A stretch of DNA of 64,000 bases from Lysinibacillus alkalisoli (GCF_014643595.1 NZ_BMJT01000006.1:124001-188000), one strand, 5' to 3'; counted from the first letter of the stretch, positions 17,745 through 26,570 are shown. Numbers and translations: made by a program. Notes: a model not told the origin generated them from the letters alone.

Positions 17745-18482
17745 ATGACCAACGATATTTTACAAGCACTCCAAACATTAAAATCAAAACAATGGGTAGA
17801 CCTCACACATACCTTTGGCCCTAGCTCACCACATTTCTCTATGTTTAATGATGCTCAATTCAACACATTGTTCTCTCACAACGATGGATTTTTCGCACAA
17901 CAATTTTCGTTTGCAGGACAGTATGGTACACATATTGATCCACCTATTCATTTTGTTGAAAATGCAAGATATTTGGAAGATATAGAACTAGAAGAATTGG
18001 TTTTGCCACTCATTGTGCTTGATTATGCTAATGAAGCGGCACTAGATGCAGACTTCACACTGCATATTGAACACGTTTTAGCTTTTGAAGCCGAGCATGG
18101 CATTATTGAGCCCGATACTTTTGTTGCCTTGCGTACAGATTGGAGTAAACGTTGGCCTAATAAAGAATTATTTAATAATCAAGATGATGAAGGTAATAAT
18201 CACATCCCGGGATGGGGATTAGATGCATTGCAATTTCTATTTGAAGAGCGTGGCATTAAAGCAGTAGGGCACGAAACTTATGATACCGACTCTGCGGTAG
18301 ACTTTCGAAAAAAAGGCACACTAGAAGGCGAGTACTATGTGCTAGCCCAAGATACTTATCAAGTGGAACTACTCACAAATTTACACTTATTACCTGCTAA
18401 AGGTGCTATTATCTTTAATATTGTAGCCAAGCCTGAAAAAGCTTCTGGTTTCCCTGTGCGTTCCTTTGCCATCTTGCCTTAA
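17745..18482 (+). CDS. Cyclase family protein (kynurenine formamidase-like), SAM-riboswitch controlled
   Basis: 245-residue member of the Cyclase/KynB metal hydrolase family. The metal-binding signature is GQYGTHIDPPIHF, and GHETYDTDSAV near residue 180 is the usual second half of the site. Relatives hydrolyse N-formylkynurenine or isatin, or act in antibiotic synthesis. The SAM-I riboswitch upstream implies a role in methionine, cysteine or sulfur-compound metabolism instead. AGGGA stands 5 bases before ATG 17745; an ATG 6 bases earlier is less well spaced. It is monocistronic between riboswitch and terminator. Substrate unknown. Confidence 0.85.
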   Translation: MTNDILQALQTLKSKQWVDLTHTFGPSSPHFSMFNDAQFNTLFSHNDGFFAQQFSFAGQYGTHIDPPIHFVENARYLEDIELEELVLPLIVLDYANEAALDADFTLHIEHVLAFEAEHGIIEPDTFVALRTDWSKRWPNKELFNNQDDEGNNHIPGWGLDALQFLFEERGIKAVGHETYDTDSAVDFRKKGTLEGEYYVLAQDTYQVELLTNLHLLPAKGAIIFNIVAKPEKASGFPVRSFAILP

Positions 18483-18520
18483 AAAAACCTATTGGAAATA
18501 GATTTTCCAATAGGTTTTTT
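18483..18520. terminator. Bidirectional terminator
   Basis: AAAAACCTATTGGAAA / TTTCCAATAGGTTTTT inverted repeat between convergent genes. Confidence 0.88.
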
Positions 18521-18522
18521 AT

Positions 18523-19536
18523 TTAAGACTGAAAAGTTACACCTGTTAATAACGATTCAAAATCTGTCCAATCAAATAACTGGTCAATATGATAAATACC
18601 TTGAGGCAATGACGTCATCATAACTTTTTGCACTACTGCAGCTGCCATCTGTGCCGTTATTAGTGCCTCTTGATGACCTATTAATAAAGCTTGTGCTCGT
18701 TTGCCATCTTTGTTAGCCTCCACTTTAACAGCAAAAATTTCTTTACCAACAATTGGTGTACGCAGTAACGCTAGCATCATTTTTCTCACTTTAGCGTACT
18801 GTAAGACTTTTACTACGCCTATTTTTTGGATTATTCGAAAAGCTTGCATCGCTACAGGTACTTCTACACAAAACCTTGTGTCAACAGGTACTTGAAGTGT
18901 CTCGGATAAAATATGTTGGTCTGAAAAATTAAAGCGATAGGCTTGATGTGTACCTAATGGTTGAAAGTCGATGGTCTTACCTTGTGTTAATGGCTGTACA
19001 TACTCGCCTCTTAACATAAATGGTTGAATTAAGCTTTGCAGCGTCCAATCAATCGCTGCATCCCCATGTTGGTCACCTAAACCTAGCATAATGGAAATAT
19101 CAATTTGTTGTGCACCGTGCAGTAAACGATTGACTTCTTTAGCAAGTAAATTTGTAATACCAGGTGCTAAACCAACGCTTAAAATTGCTGTACCTGTCGT
19201 TTGTTTTGTGGATAACTTTTTTAATACCGTATAATTAGCAGAGATATCCACATAATGAATACCATGCGCCATACAAGCCTCTGCAAAAACAGGATTCTCT
19301 TGGTCAATACACATCACAACTAATGCTGTAGTAGCTAAAAAATCTGAATGAGGTAGTTGTGTGACGTCTAATTGTAAGGGTTGTACATCCCCACCAAATT
19401 GCGCTGCTACTTGCGCCGCCTTTTGTGCACTGCGCCCTGCAATAACAATACGTCCTGCAAAATACTTTGTGAGTTGTTTGGCTATCATTTGCCCTACATG
19501 TCCGTACCCACCAACGATAACAATATTTTTAGCCAT
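18523..19536 (-). CDS. Saccharopine dehydrogenase-family NAD(P)-binding protein
   Basis: 337 residues beginning MAKNIVIVGGYGHVGQMIA, a Rossmann dinucleotide-binding motif, then AGRSAQKAA and LAPGITNLLAKEV, as in saccharopine dehydrogenase-like oxidoreductases. The real substrate is uncertain. GGAGG lies 9 bases before ATG 19536; an ATG directly after GGAGG (19545) is too close. The start overlaps the end of the MarR gene by 8 bases, so the two are coupled. Confidence 0.82.
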   Translation of the reverse strand: MAKNIVIVGGYGHVGQMIAKQLTKYFAGRIVIAGRSAQKAAQVAAQFGGDVQPLQLDVTQLPHSDFLATTALVVMCIDQENPVFAEACMAHGIHYVDISANYTVLKKLSTKQTTGTAILSVGLAPGITNLLAKEVNRLLHGAQQIDISIMLGLGDQHGDAAIDWTLQSLIQPFMLRGEYVQPLTQGKTIDFQPLGTHQAYRFNFSDQHILSETLQVPVDTRFCVEVPVAMQAFRIIQKIGVVKVLQYAKVRKMMLALLRTPIVGKEIFAVKVEANKDGKRAQALLIGHQEALITAQMAAAVVQKVMMTSLPQGIYHIDQLFDWTDFESLLTGVTFQS

Positions 19537-19960
19537 GTTTTGCATCCTCCAATGCTTTAATTAAAACTTGTAATCCTTTGTGAAAAACAGTGATCGCTTC
19601 TTCTGATGATAGCTCAGTCATAAGGCGCGCAATTAATTGGTCATGCATACTTTGATGCTGTAGATAAGCCTCTCGTCCACAAGTTGTTAATGTCACTAAT
19701 TGTGAGCGTCTATCTTTTGGATTAGGGATTTTTTCTACAATCTCTTTGTCAACTAAATGATTGATCTGTTGCGTCACCGCTCCTTTTGTAATTTGTAAAC
19801 GTTCAGCAATTACACGCAGCATAACAGCTTCTGTTCCTATCGCATCAATAACATGTAGCTCACTTGCTGATAATGTCACACAGTCAAAATCTTGTCCTTG
19901 TTCCATCTTTTGAATTTGGAAAATTAAACGACCAATGTCGTACGATAATATATTTTTCAT
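19529..19960 (-). CDS. MarR family regulator, probably leaderless
   Basis: 143 residues with a MarR winged helix: VIAERLQITKGAVTQQINHL, VDKEIVEKIPNPKDRRSQLV and LTTCGREAYL. It is the first gene of a two-gene operon with the saccharopine dehydrogenase-like gene. A 25-bp perfect palindrome lies directly before the ATG. The -10 box ends 6 bases before the ATG, so transcription probably begins at or next to the start codon, and no ribosome site is present. Confidence 0.86.
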   Translation of the reverse strand: MKNILSYDIGRLIFQIQKMEQGQDFDCVTLSASELHVIDAIGTEAVMLRVIAERLQITKGAVTQQINHLVDKEIVEKIPNPKDRRSQLVTLTTCGREAYLQHQSMHDQLIARLMTELSSEEAITVFHKGLQVLIKALEDAKHG

Positions 19961-19962
19961 AA

Positions 19963-19995
19963 ATTTAGTTTAGTAGCTAAACTAAATAAAATCAA
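19963..19995 (-). promoter_or_regulatory. Promoter with 25-bp MarR operator
   Basis: Minus strand TTGATT (19990-19995), 17-base spacer, TAAACT (19967-19972). The palindrome ATTTAGTTTAG-TAG-CTAAACTAAAT (19963-19987) covers the spacer and -10, fitting autorepression. Confidence 0.72.
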
Positions 19996-20017
19996 CTCAT
20001 ATAACTTATAATATAAA

Positions 20018-20046
20018 TAAGGCGTAAAAGGAGAACCTTTTACGCC
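20018..20046 (-). terminator. Hairpin after second ABC-F gene
   Basis: AGGCGTAAAAGG-AGAA-CCTTTTACGCCT just beyond the stop at 20053. The T run on the minus strand is weak. Confidence 0.6.
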
Positions 20047-20052
20047 TGTACA

Positions 20053-21669
20053 CTACAATGAAAATTGTGCTAATTGCTTTTCCTTTGCCCAATCATAATT
20101 ACCATTATGCATCGTAACTTGCTGGGCCATAATCCATGCCGTCTTATTAAAGAGCTTTCGTAAGAAATAACGGTCATGGCTAACAGCGATTAACGTGCCT
20201 TTGAAATTTTCTAATGTTTCTTCTAATACTTCGCAAGAATCAATATCCAAATGATTCGTCGGTTCATCTAATAGTAATACGTTGCAGTCCTCTTGCATCA
20301 ATTGCGCTAAACGCAAACGCATTTTTTCGCCACCGCTTAAATCCTTTACTTGTTTAAACACATCTTGTCCATAAAACAAAAACTTAGCCAACACATGACG
20401 CGCCTCAGGCTCTGTCATCATACAATGCTCTCTAAAAGCATCGATTAAGCGCATTTTAGGCTGAAGCATTTCGAATTGTTGTGAGAGGTAGCCTACCTTT
20501 ACATTACTGCCTTGTTGGATACTACCTGTTGTTGGTTTTATTTGTTGTAACAGCAACTTTAATAATGTCGACTTACCTGTGCCATTATCACCTACAATCG
20601 CTAAGCGATCTTGCCAATAGATAGCAAAATTCACATCATAAAATAAAAAGTCATCTCGTACAATATAAGACATCTCATCCACAGTATAGACACGTTTACC
20701 ACTGCGTTCTTTTGCCTCTAATTGCAACTGCATATGCTTTGTTATTGCTGGGCGTTTTACCTTCTCCATGCGATGCAACATTTTTTCCATCACTTTAGCT
20801 TTGCGGTATAAATCAGGATTAGGTGGGCTCGCTTCATTTGCCCATTGTCTTAGACGTTTAATGGCTTCTTGGATTTTCTTTATTTTCTTTTGTTGTTCCT
20901 TATATTGCTCAAATTGTTGAGCATATCTTGCTTCTCGATTACGTAAATAATCATCGTAATTTCCTCTACTCTCCCACAACTCACCCTCTTCTAACTCTAC
21001 TACTTTATGAATCGTATGATTTAAAAACTCACGGTCATGAGACACAATCACAACAGAGCCTTTATATTGTTGAATAAACTGTTCTAACCATTCAATCGCT
21101 GATAAATCTAGGTGATTGGTAGGCTCGTCTAATAATATGGTATCAGGATTACCTAATAAGACGTGTGCTAACATTACTTTTGTTTTCTCACCGCCACTTA
21201 ATTGTTCAAAGTCTTGCGCTAACAGTGAGGTAATTCCTAAACCATTAGCTACTGTTTGGATTTGGTGGTCAATCTCATAACCCCCTAATTGTATAAACTC
21301 TTCTTGTACTTCTCCATACTGTGCGAGTAATTGCTCGGTTGTTGTAACCTGCATTTGTTGTTCATATTGTTGAAGTTGTTGTTCCATTTCGATTAGTGAT
21401 GAAAATGCTAATCGCAGTACTTCTTGCACCGTAATATTGTGATAGATTGGAATTTGATGGAGATAACTGACTTTACTATTTTTTGCTTTAATGACTCTTC
21501 CCGCATCTACAGCTTCAACACCTGCTAGTAATTGAAGTAATGTTGTTTTGCCACAACCATTTCTCCCTACGATTGCTAGACGTTCACCATGTGCAATGGC
21601 TAATGTTAAGTCTTTAAATATCGTGTTACCACCTAAAATTTTTGTAATGTTTTCTGCTTTGATTTGCAT
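20053..21669 (-). CDS. ABC-F family ATPase, second copy
   Basis: 538 residues with two ABC domains and no membrane helix. Domain 1: AIVGRNGCGKTT, LSGGEKTKVMLA, TILLDEPTNHLD. The linker of about 80 residues contains PDLYRKAKVMEKMLHRME. Domain 2: AIVGDNGTGKST, LSGGEKMRLRLA, VLLLDEPTNHLD. ABC-F proteins act on ribosomes with stalled or drug-bound peptidyl transferase centres. GGAGG lies 8 bases before ATG 21669. The frame stays open 17 codons further, but that part overlaps a terminator hairpin. A 42-codon ORF and this terminator form its leader. Confidence 0.88.
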   Translation of the reverse strand: MQIKAENITKILGGNTIFKDLTLAIAHGERLAIVGRNGCGKTTLLQLLAGVEAVDAGRVIKAKNSKVSYLHQIPIYHNITVQEVLRLAFSSLIEMEQQLQQYEQQMQVTTTEQLLAQYGEVQEEFIQLGGYEIDHQIQTVANGLGITSLLAQDFEQLSGGEKTKVMLAHVLLGNPDTILLDEPTNHLDLSAIEWLEQFIQQYKGSVVIVSHDREFLNHTIHKVVELEEGELWESRGNYDDYLRNREARYAQQFEQYKEQQKKIKKIQEAIKRLRQWANEASPPNPDLYRKAKVMEKMLHRMEKVKRPAITKHMQLQLEAKERSGKRVYTVDEMSYIVRDDFLFYDVNFAIYWQDRLAIVGDNGTGKSTLLKLLLQQIKPTTGSIQQGSNVKVGYLSQQFEMLQPKMRLIDAFREHCMMTEPEARHVLAKFLFYGQDVFKQVKDLSGGEKMRLRLAQLMQEDCNVLLLDEPTNHLDIDSCEVLEETLENFKGTLIAVSHDRYFLRKLFNKTAWIMAQQVTMHNGNYDWAKEKQLAQFSL

Positions 21670-21704
21670 ACTATTTGCCTCCATAGGCATAGCTAAAAGC
21701 ATAC

Positions 21705-21733
21705 AAAAAAGACTACTCATTAACGAGCAGTCT
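21705..21733 (-). terminator. Attenuator terminator before second ABC-F gene
   Basis: Minus strand AGACTGCTC / GAGTAGTCT stem (21725-21733 and 21710-21718; one GU pair), followed by TTTTTT. It lies only 36 bases before the ABC-F start, so it is an attenuator rather than the end of an upstream gene. Confidence 0.75.
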
Positions 21734-21766
21734 CCTCTTTGTTGTGAAAAGAATGTAGTTAATCAG

Positions 21767-21895
21767 CTATGACATATTATTTTGATTTTCTCTAAAAATG
21801 GACAGACGAATCCCGTTAGTAGCAAAATCAAAAGTAATGACACGTGAAAAATACATGGCTGTATCTACACTTGTCGTCATAACTAAATCGCTCAT
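21767..21895 (-). CDS. Leader ORF, 42 aa, upstream of second ABC-F gene
   Basis: Open frame beginning MSDLVMTTSVDTAMYFSRV, with GGAGG 8 bases upstream and a stop 34 bases before the attenuator hairpin. It lies on the same transcript as the ABC-F gene. It may be a regulatory uORF whose translation controls the terminator, or a small protein in its own right. I do not recognise it. Confidence 0.5.
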   Translation of the reverse strand: MSDLVMTTSVDTAMYFSRVITFDFATNGIRLSIFRENQNNMS

Positions 21896-21924
21896 TCTCC
21901 CCACCTCCGTTCAAAATTTTCTTT

Positions 21925-21953
21925 ATAATAGCAGATTTTTAATCTTTATGCAA
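21925..21953 (-). promoter_or_regulatory. Promoter of second ABC-F leader
   Basis: Minus strand TTGCAT (21948-21953), 17-base spacer, TATTAT (21925-21930), overlapping the end of the upstream gene. Confidence 0.65.
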
Positions 21954-22832
21954 ACGAATTTCTCTTGTCATAGCTTGAATTAATTGTGGTAACCACTGCG
22001 ATAATTGAGTAAATTCAAACCCTGCTTTTGTCGCCTTGGCATTACTCATATACCAAGACTGTGAGATTGCATAAGGCGAGCGTGATGTACTATCTCCTAG
22101 TAAACTAATCTTTGCATGTTGACCTGTAGCTTCTTCAACTAAAGTGATCAATGCTTGCAATGAGACAGTGCCATTTGCGGTTGCATTATAGGGCCCTTCT
22201 AAATTAGATAAGCCGATAAATAATAAAAATGTTGCCGCCTCATCTGCCGTAATAAAGGACATCTCTGCCTCCATATTGCTAAAACCCATCGGCTTTTGTT
22301 GTAATACATGTTCAATATGAAAATGGAGGCGACGTGTATAATCATCTAACCCCATGACAATTGGAAAACGAACCGTCGCCACAGGAAAAGTAGCTTCCTT
22401 ATAAAGTACAGCCTCTGCTAGACGTTTCCCCTCACCGTAACTAAAGTCTGCTGTATCGCCAAATTGAATAGGATAATCATAAGGATTAAAGTCTTCTTCT
22501 GTTTTCTCTATGCCATCCATTTCATATGTGCTCATCGTCGAAGTAAATACTAATTTACCAATGTGGCCGTTAAATATTTCACAAAATTGTTGTGCTTCAT
22601 TTGGTGAATAGCAAATATTATCATATACTACATCAAAATCACGATTAACCACTGCTTGTTTTAACGCTTGTTGGTCTGTGCGATCTACAATGATATGCTC
22701 CACTTGTTGCTTAAATGGTTGTTCAGTGTGACCTCTCGTTATGATGGTTACTTGATGCCCTTTTGCTATACATTGTTCCACTAATTTTTTACCAAAAAAA
22801 CGTGTACCACCTATTACTAGAATTTTTTTCAT
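21939..22832 (-). CDS. NAD-dependent epimerase/dehydratase family protein
   Basis: 297-residue short-chain dehydrogenase of the extended, atypical type. It begins MKKILVIGGTRFFGKKLVEQ, a Rossmann motif, followed by VTIITRG and a putative active-site region with SYGEGKRLAE (Tyr-x-x-x-Lys). Relatives act on nucleotide sugars or bind RNA; the substrate is not clear. GGGGTGG precedes ATG 22832. The frame extends further upstream without a ribosome site. It is monocistronic. Confidence 0.82.
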   Translation of the reverse strand: MKKILVIGGTRFFGKKLVEQCIAKGHQVTIITRGHTEQPFKQQVEHIIVDRTDQQALKQAVVNRDFDVVYDNICYSPNEAQQFCEIFNGHIGKLVFTSTMSTYEMDGIEKTEEDFNPYDYPIQFGDTADFSYGEGKRLAEAVLYKEATFPVATVRFPIVMGLDDYTRRLHFHIEHVLQQKPMGFSNMEAEMSFITADEAATFLLFIGLSNLEGPYNATANGTVSLQALITLVEEATGQHAKISLLGDSTSRSPYAISQSWYMSNAKATKAGFEFTQLSQWLPQLIQAMTREIRLHKD

Positions 22833-22964
22833 CGTGCCACCCCTTATCTTCTTTTTATTAAGCACTTTTATTTTAATACAATTTTAAAAATTATGATAAA
22901 ACTACGATTAGGGCAAGGTTAGGATGCTATAATAAAGGCATCCAATCAAAGGGAGAGATGTTTT

Positions 22965-23801
22965 ATGAACACTGCTAATGCTACGATTCTTGATGCTTTA
23001 TGTTTAGCTACACCTTATATTCATATGACACTAAAAGGAGAAGCGATTGTGGCTGTTGTTGATAAAAAAAGCGAAATCGTTTTGCGCTATATGGCAGGCC
23101 GCAACGTAGACTCTGGTTATCGGGATGGAGAAAAAGTAAACCCTAATGACAATAATGTTTATACAGCTTTTCGTGGACAAAATGCAGATGTACATATTGA
23201 CCGAAAAGTTTACGGTGTTGCCATCAATGCATTTGCCTTCCCTATTTATGAAGGCAGTAGCGTCGTTGGAGCTTTAGCAATCGGATTACCTGTAGAAAAT
23301 GAAGAAAAGTTAAATGAATATATGACTTCTATGCAAGAAATCATTAACTCTTTACAAGACCGTGTACATACCATCGCCTCACACTCTGAGGAGCTATCTG
23401 CCACTAGTGAAGAAATTCGCGTACAATCTGAACACGCCCTAAAGGATTCCGAACGTACAAACGAAATTACAGTATTAATTAAAAATATCTCGCAACAAAC
23501 CAACTTACTTGGGCTCAACGCCTCTATTGAAGCTGCACGTGCGGGCCAACATGGAGCTGGCTTTAATATTGTAGCTCAAGAAGTACGTAAACTATCTTCT
23601 GAAACATCAAAAGCTACAGACCAAATTGACCAATCATTAGTTAGCATTAAACATAATATTGAAAGTTTGAAAACCAGTATGACACAAATCGCTGAAGCCT
23701 CAAACGAACAAGCTCATTTAGTACAAGACTTTAGTGAAATCATTGAAGATCTAAACCAACTCACAGGTCAAATACAAGGCTTTTTAAAAGAAACATTATA
23801 G
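22965..23801 (+). CDS. Soluble methyl-accepting chemotaxis-like protein (YfmS-like)
   Basis: 278 residues without a membrane helix. The first 120 residues form a small sensor domain ([21 protein letters not shown], then [25 protein letters not shown]-like). The rest is a short MCP signalling coiled coil with the conserved hairpin tip [19 protein letters not shown] and [14 protein letters not shown]. subtilis YfmS has the same size and layout. It should contact CheA and CheW in the cytoplasm. No other chemotaxis gene is nearby. GGGAGAG precedes the ATG. Confidence 0.85.
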   Translation: MNTANATILDALCLATPYIHMTLKGEAIVAVVDKKSEIVLRYMAGRNVDSGYRDGEKVNPNDNNVYTAFRGQNADVHIDRKVYGVAINAFAFPIYEGSSVVGALAIGLPVENEEKLNEYMTSMQEIINSLQDRVHTIASHSEELSATSEEIRVQSEHALKDSERTNEITVLIKNISQQTNLLGLNASIEAARAGQHGAGFNIVAQEVRKLSSETSKATDQIDQSLVSIKHNIESLKTSMTQIAEASNEQAHLVQDFSEIIEDLNQLTGQIQGFLKETL

Positions 23802-23805
23802 TATT

Positions 23806-23840
23806 AAAGACTAGAACAAGAGCTACTGTTCTAGTCTTTT
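23806..23840. terminator. Bidirectional terminator
   Basis: AAAGACTAGAACA / TGTTCTAGTCTTT inverted repeat between convergent genes. Confidence 0.88.
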
Positions 23841-23841
23841 T

Positions 23842-24429
23842 TCAATAACTCGCACCTGCTTCTTGTAAAATATCAGCAATTTCAATATAATTTTTTTGTC
23901 TCGCATGTTGCAACGGAGTAACCCCTTCTTTATCTGCTATGGTAAAGTCAGCTTCGTATTGTAATAACATGCGCACAACTTGTTGCTGTGTTTTACTCCC
24001 ATCTCCCAAAATAATAGCTTTTAATAAAGCGGTCCACCCTAAATCATTCATATGATTAATATCTATATCTGTGTCACGCAATAACAAAGTCATCACGTCC
24101 AAATAACCATGCTCTGCTGCCGGAATTAGTGCGGTATCACCGTAACGGTTGTATATTTTAGTATTCGTTTTAGCAGCTAATACTAATTTTAAAATCGTCA
24201 TATATCCTTCTTTGCTAGCATATAAATAGGGGTTATTTAACTGATTATCTTGGATATTAACGTCTGCTCCTGCTTGAATGAACATGTCTACTAAAGTTGG
24301 TTTATTTTGATAAGTAGCTAGCATAACTGGCGTGCGTCCATGTTCATCTTTATGATTAATCGCTGTTGTTAACATCCATTGTTTAATTGCCACTATATTA
24401 TTTTCTTCAATTGCCTTAAAAATTGTCAT
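23842..24429 (-). CDS. Ankyrin repeat protein
   Basis: 195 residues made of about five ankyrin repeats, for example DEHGRTPVMLATYQNKPTL, GADVNIQDNQLNNPYLYAS and GDTALIPAAEHGYLDVMTL. No catalytic domain, signal peptide or membrane helix is seen, so it is a binding scaffold with unknown partner. AGGAGG lies 8 bases before ATG 24429; the open frame upstream is not used. It is monocistronic. Confidence 0.88.
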   Translation of the reverse strand: MTIFKAIEENNIVAIKQWMLTTAINHKDEHGRTPVMLATYQNKPTLVDMFIQAGADVNIQDNQLNNPYLYASKEGYMTILKLVLAAKTNTKIYNRYGDTALIPAAEHGYLDVMTLLLRDTDIDINHMNDLGWTALLKAIILGDGSKTQQQVVRMLLQYEADFTIADKEGVTPLQHARQKNYIEIADILQEAGASY

Positions 24430-24600
24430 CTCTTTTCCTCCTGATTTGCCCATATCATTGCTTCTCAACATTTAAAGCATCGTCATTTCATACCAATCAC
24501 ACTTTATAATGGCTTTTGTACAACTTAAGTATTAATTACTGAAAGCTACCATTAAACAAGTTATACTAAAACAAGACGAGTAAAAGTAGGAGATGACATT

Positions 24601-24975
24601 ATGCAAACATTACTTATTTTAGGCGCCATCTCAGCTGCCATAGCTGTTATATTAGGCGCTTTTGGGGCGCATGCGCTCAAAGATAAATTTAAAGAGGCCC
24701 GTTATGCCGCCATTTGGGAGACTGCTGTACAATACCAAATGTATCATGCACTTGGTATGATGGCCGTTGGTATTTTAAGTCACGAACAACTCTTTGGGAC
24801 GATTAGCACATTAACGTGGGCAGGTTATCTTATGCTCATTGGCACCATCTTTTTCTCAGGTAGCTTGTATATTTTAGCTGTCACAGGTGTTAAAAAACTT
24901 GGCGCTATCACACCAATTGGTGGTCTGTTATTTATTATCGCTTGGGTTCTTGTTGTTGTTAGTATTTTAAGTTAA
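24601..24975 (+). CDS. DUF423 family membrane protein (YwdK-like)
   Basis: 124 residues with four hydrophobic helices and the DUF423 signature: LGAFGAHALKDKF near residue 20, then WETAVQYQMYHALGMMAVG and ITPIGGLLFIIAWVLVV. Function unknown; found widely in Bacilli. AGGAGAT precedes the ATG. It is followed at once by a strong terminator. Confidence 0.9.
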   Translation: MQTLLILGAISAAIAVILGAFGAHALKDKFKEARYAAIWETAVQYQMYHALGMMAVGILSHEQLFGTISTLTWAGYLMLIGTIFFSGSLYILAVTGVKKLGAITPIGGLLFIIAWVLVVVSILS

Positions 24976-24979
24976 ATAT

Positions 24980-25016
24980 AAAAAGGGAATCGCTTATTAA
25001 ACGCGATTCCCTTTTT
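24980..25016. terminator. Bidirectional terminator
   Basis: AAAAAGGGAATCGC / GCGATTCCCTTTTT inverted repeat between the DUF423 and monooxygenase genes. Confidence 0.88.
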
Positions 25017-25051
25017 AGCTTCCATCATTTCATGTTGAGATTTCGCTTCAC

Positions 25052-26311
25052 TTATAATTGTAAATGTTCTCGTAAAGTACTACCATTGTACTTTTGACGG
25101 AATAGACCACTTTCAACTAGGAGTGGAATGACTTGCTCATAAAATTGGGTTAAAGAAGCGTTATTGCCTGGTACACCAATAAAGCCATCTAATGCGCCAT
25201 TATCATAAAATGTTTTGATTTGGTTTACAATTTGTTTTGGTGTGCCTATGGCTACCAGATGGGCAGAGCCAATAACTTCTGGTCGCCAAAGTAGTTGTTC
25301 TAATGTTGGTTGATAATTGGCTACATAGTCTCGTAATAGTGTGGCATGAGTTTTGCTACGAATAGCATCTGTGATTTCTGGTAGCATATCAATTGTGATT
25401 GTATCTGTTAATCCCAGATCGCTAAAATCTTTGCCAATAACAGCTTGTAGTGATTGCAATTTACGTTCTACGGTTAAGTGGGCATGTGCTTCGTAATACA
25501 TTTGCCATGCCTCGTCATACGTATCGCCAATAAAGAAATATAAACCTGGTAATACACGAATAGCATCGGCTGAACGCCCTAAAGCTTGTGCTCGTTGACG
25601 CAAGTCTTTTCGTAACGCTATACCTGCCTCCATTGTAGGTGTTGCTGCAAAAATAGCATTTGATACTGTAGCAGCAAACTGACGCCCTACATCTGATGCA
25701 CCCGCTTGAAATAATGGAATATCTCCCGCCGGATGCATAGGTACACTAAGTGGGCCTTCTACTTTAAAATATTTCCCCTCATAATGAATGGGCTTTACCG
25801 ATGCTTGAATTTTTTCCATATCTCCTTTAGCTTTCATTGCCTCGTAAGGATAACTATGCCACAGTTGATGTACAACATCCGTACACTCTTTTGCTTTTTC
25901 ATAACGTTGTTGAGACGGTAACATAGCATCTTCACCAAAATTTTTAGCGCCATCGATTGATGTAACAACATTCCAACCTATACGTCCGTTACTGATCCAA
26001 TTTAGAGATTGCAACTGCCTTGCAATGACATAGGGCGGATTAAACGATGTAGAAATAGTAGTAACTAAACCAATATGTGTGGTCTCTCTTGCTAATGTAG
26101 CAAATAATAAACTAGGATCTAGGTTTACTGTTGTTTTAGTTTTTGCCATTAAGGCTGGATGCGCTACTAAATAATCAGCTTTAAATACAAAATCTAGTTT
26201 AGCAGCCTCCGCTCTTTGTACAAATGCAATTTGCTCATCAATAGCTGGTCCTATACTATTCGTGTCACTTGCTGCTGATAAATGAATCCCAATAGTTAAT
26301 TGTCTTGTCAT
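25052..26311 (-). CDS. LLM-class flavin-dependent monooxygenase, NtaA/SnaA/DszA family
   Basis: 419 residues. The bacterial luciferase-like barrel has the NtaA-group features: IGIHLSAASDTNS at the start, AEAAKLDFVFKADYL, NWISNGRIGWNVVTSIDGA and AGDIPLFQAGASDVGRQFAA. Relatives use FMNH2 supplied by a separate reductase to oxidise sulfur compounds, nitrilotriacetate or similar substrates. No flavin reductase is adjacent. CTCC-type ribosome site before the ATG. A sequence resembling a Fur box lies just upstream, so iron or peroxide control is possible. Confidence 0.87.
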   Translation of the reverse strand: MTRQLTIGIHLSAASDTNSIGPAIDEQIAFVQRAEAAKLDFVFKADYLVAHPALMAKTKTTVNLDPSLLFATLARETTHIGLVTTISTSFNPPYVIARQLQSLNWISNGRIGWNVVTSIDGAKNFGEDAMLPSQQRYEKAKECTDVVHQLWHSYPYEAMKAKGDMEKIQASVKPIHYEGKYFKVEGPLSVPMHPAGDIPLFQAGASDVGRQFAATVSNAIFAATPTMEAGIALRKDLRQRAQALGRSADAIRVLPGLYFFIGDTYDEAWQMYYEAHAHLTVERKLQSLQAVIGKDFSDLGLTDTITIDMLPEITDAIRSKTHATLLRDYVANYQPTLEQLLWRPEVIGSAHLVAIGTPKQIVNQIKTFYDNGALDGFIGVPGNNASLTQFYEQVIPLLVESGLFRQKYNGSTLREHLQL

Positions 26312-26329
26312 TTTTTTCTCCTTATCAAA

Positions 26330-26344
26330 TGAAAATACTTATCA
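26330..26344 (-). promoter_or_regulatory. Fur-box-like site before the monooxygenase
   Basis: On the minus strand TGATAAGTATTTTCA agrees at 12 of the 14 defined positions with the Fur 7-1-7 consensus, and a further TTTGATAAGG follows. It overlaps the region just before the ribosome site, so it could block transcription. PerR or Zur are alternatives. Confidence 0.4.
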
Positions 26345-26511
26345 TTTACATCCTACAATTACATGTATCACAACGCAAGTTTTTTATAAGCAAAAATACA
26401 TGTATGAAAATAAATACATCTACAAAACAACATTTTTTAAATATCATAAGCGCAAAAGTCCATACAAAAACCTAAACACAGCCTAATACATTACTTTTAA
26501 AAGGTATCTAC

Positions 26512-26552
26512 AAAAAAAGTGGTAAAGGAAACGTACTCATTTCCTTTACCAC
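26512..26552 (-). terminator. Terminator after phosphoribosyltransferase gene
   Basis: GTGGTAAAGGAAA / TTTCCTTTACCAC with AAAAAAA at 26512-26518 (T run on the minus strand). It ends the permease/phosphoribosyltransferase unit. Confidence 0.85.
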
Positions 26553-26570
26553 CTATTTTCCATTGTCCAA

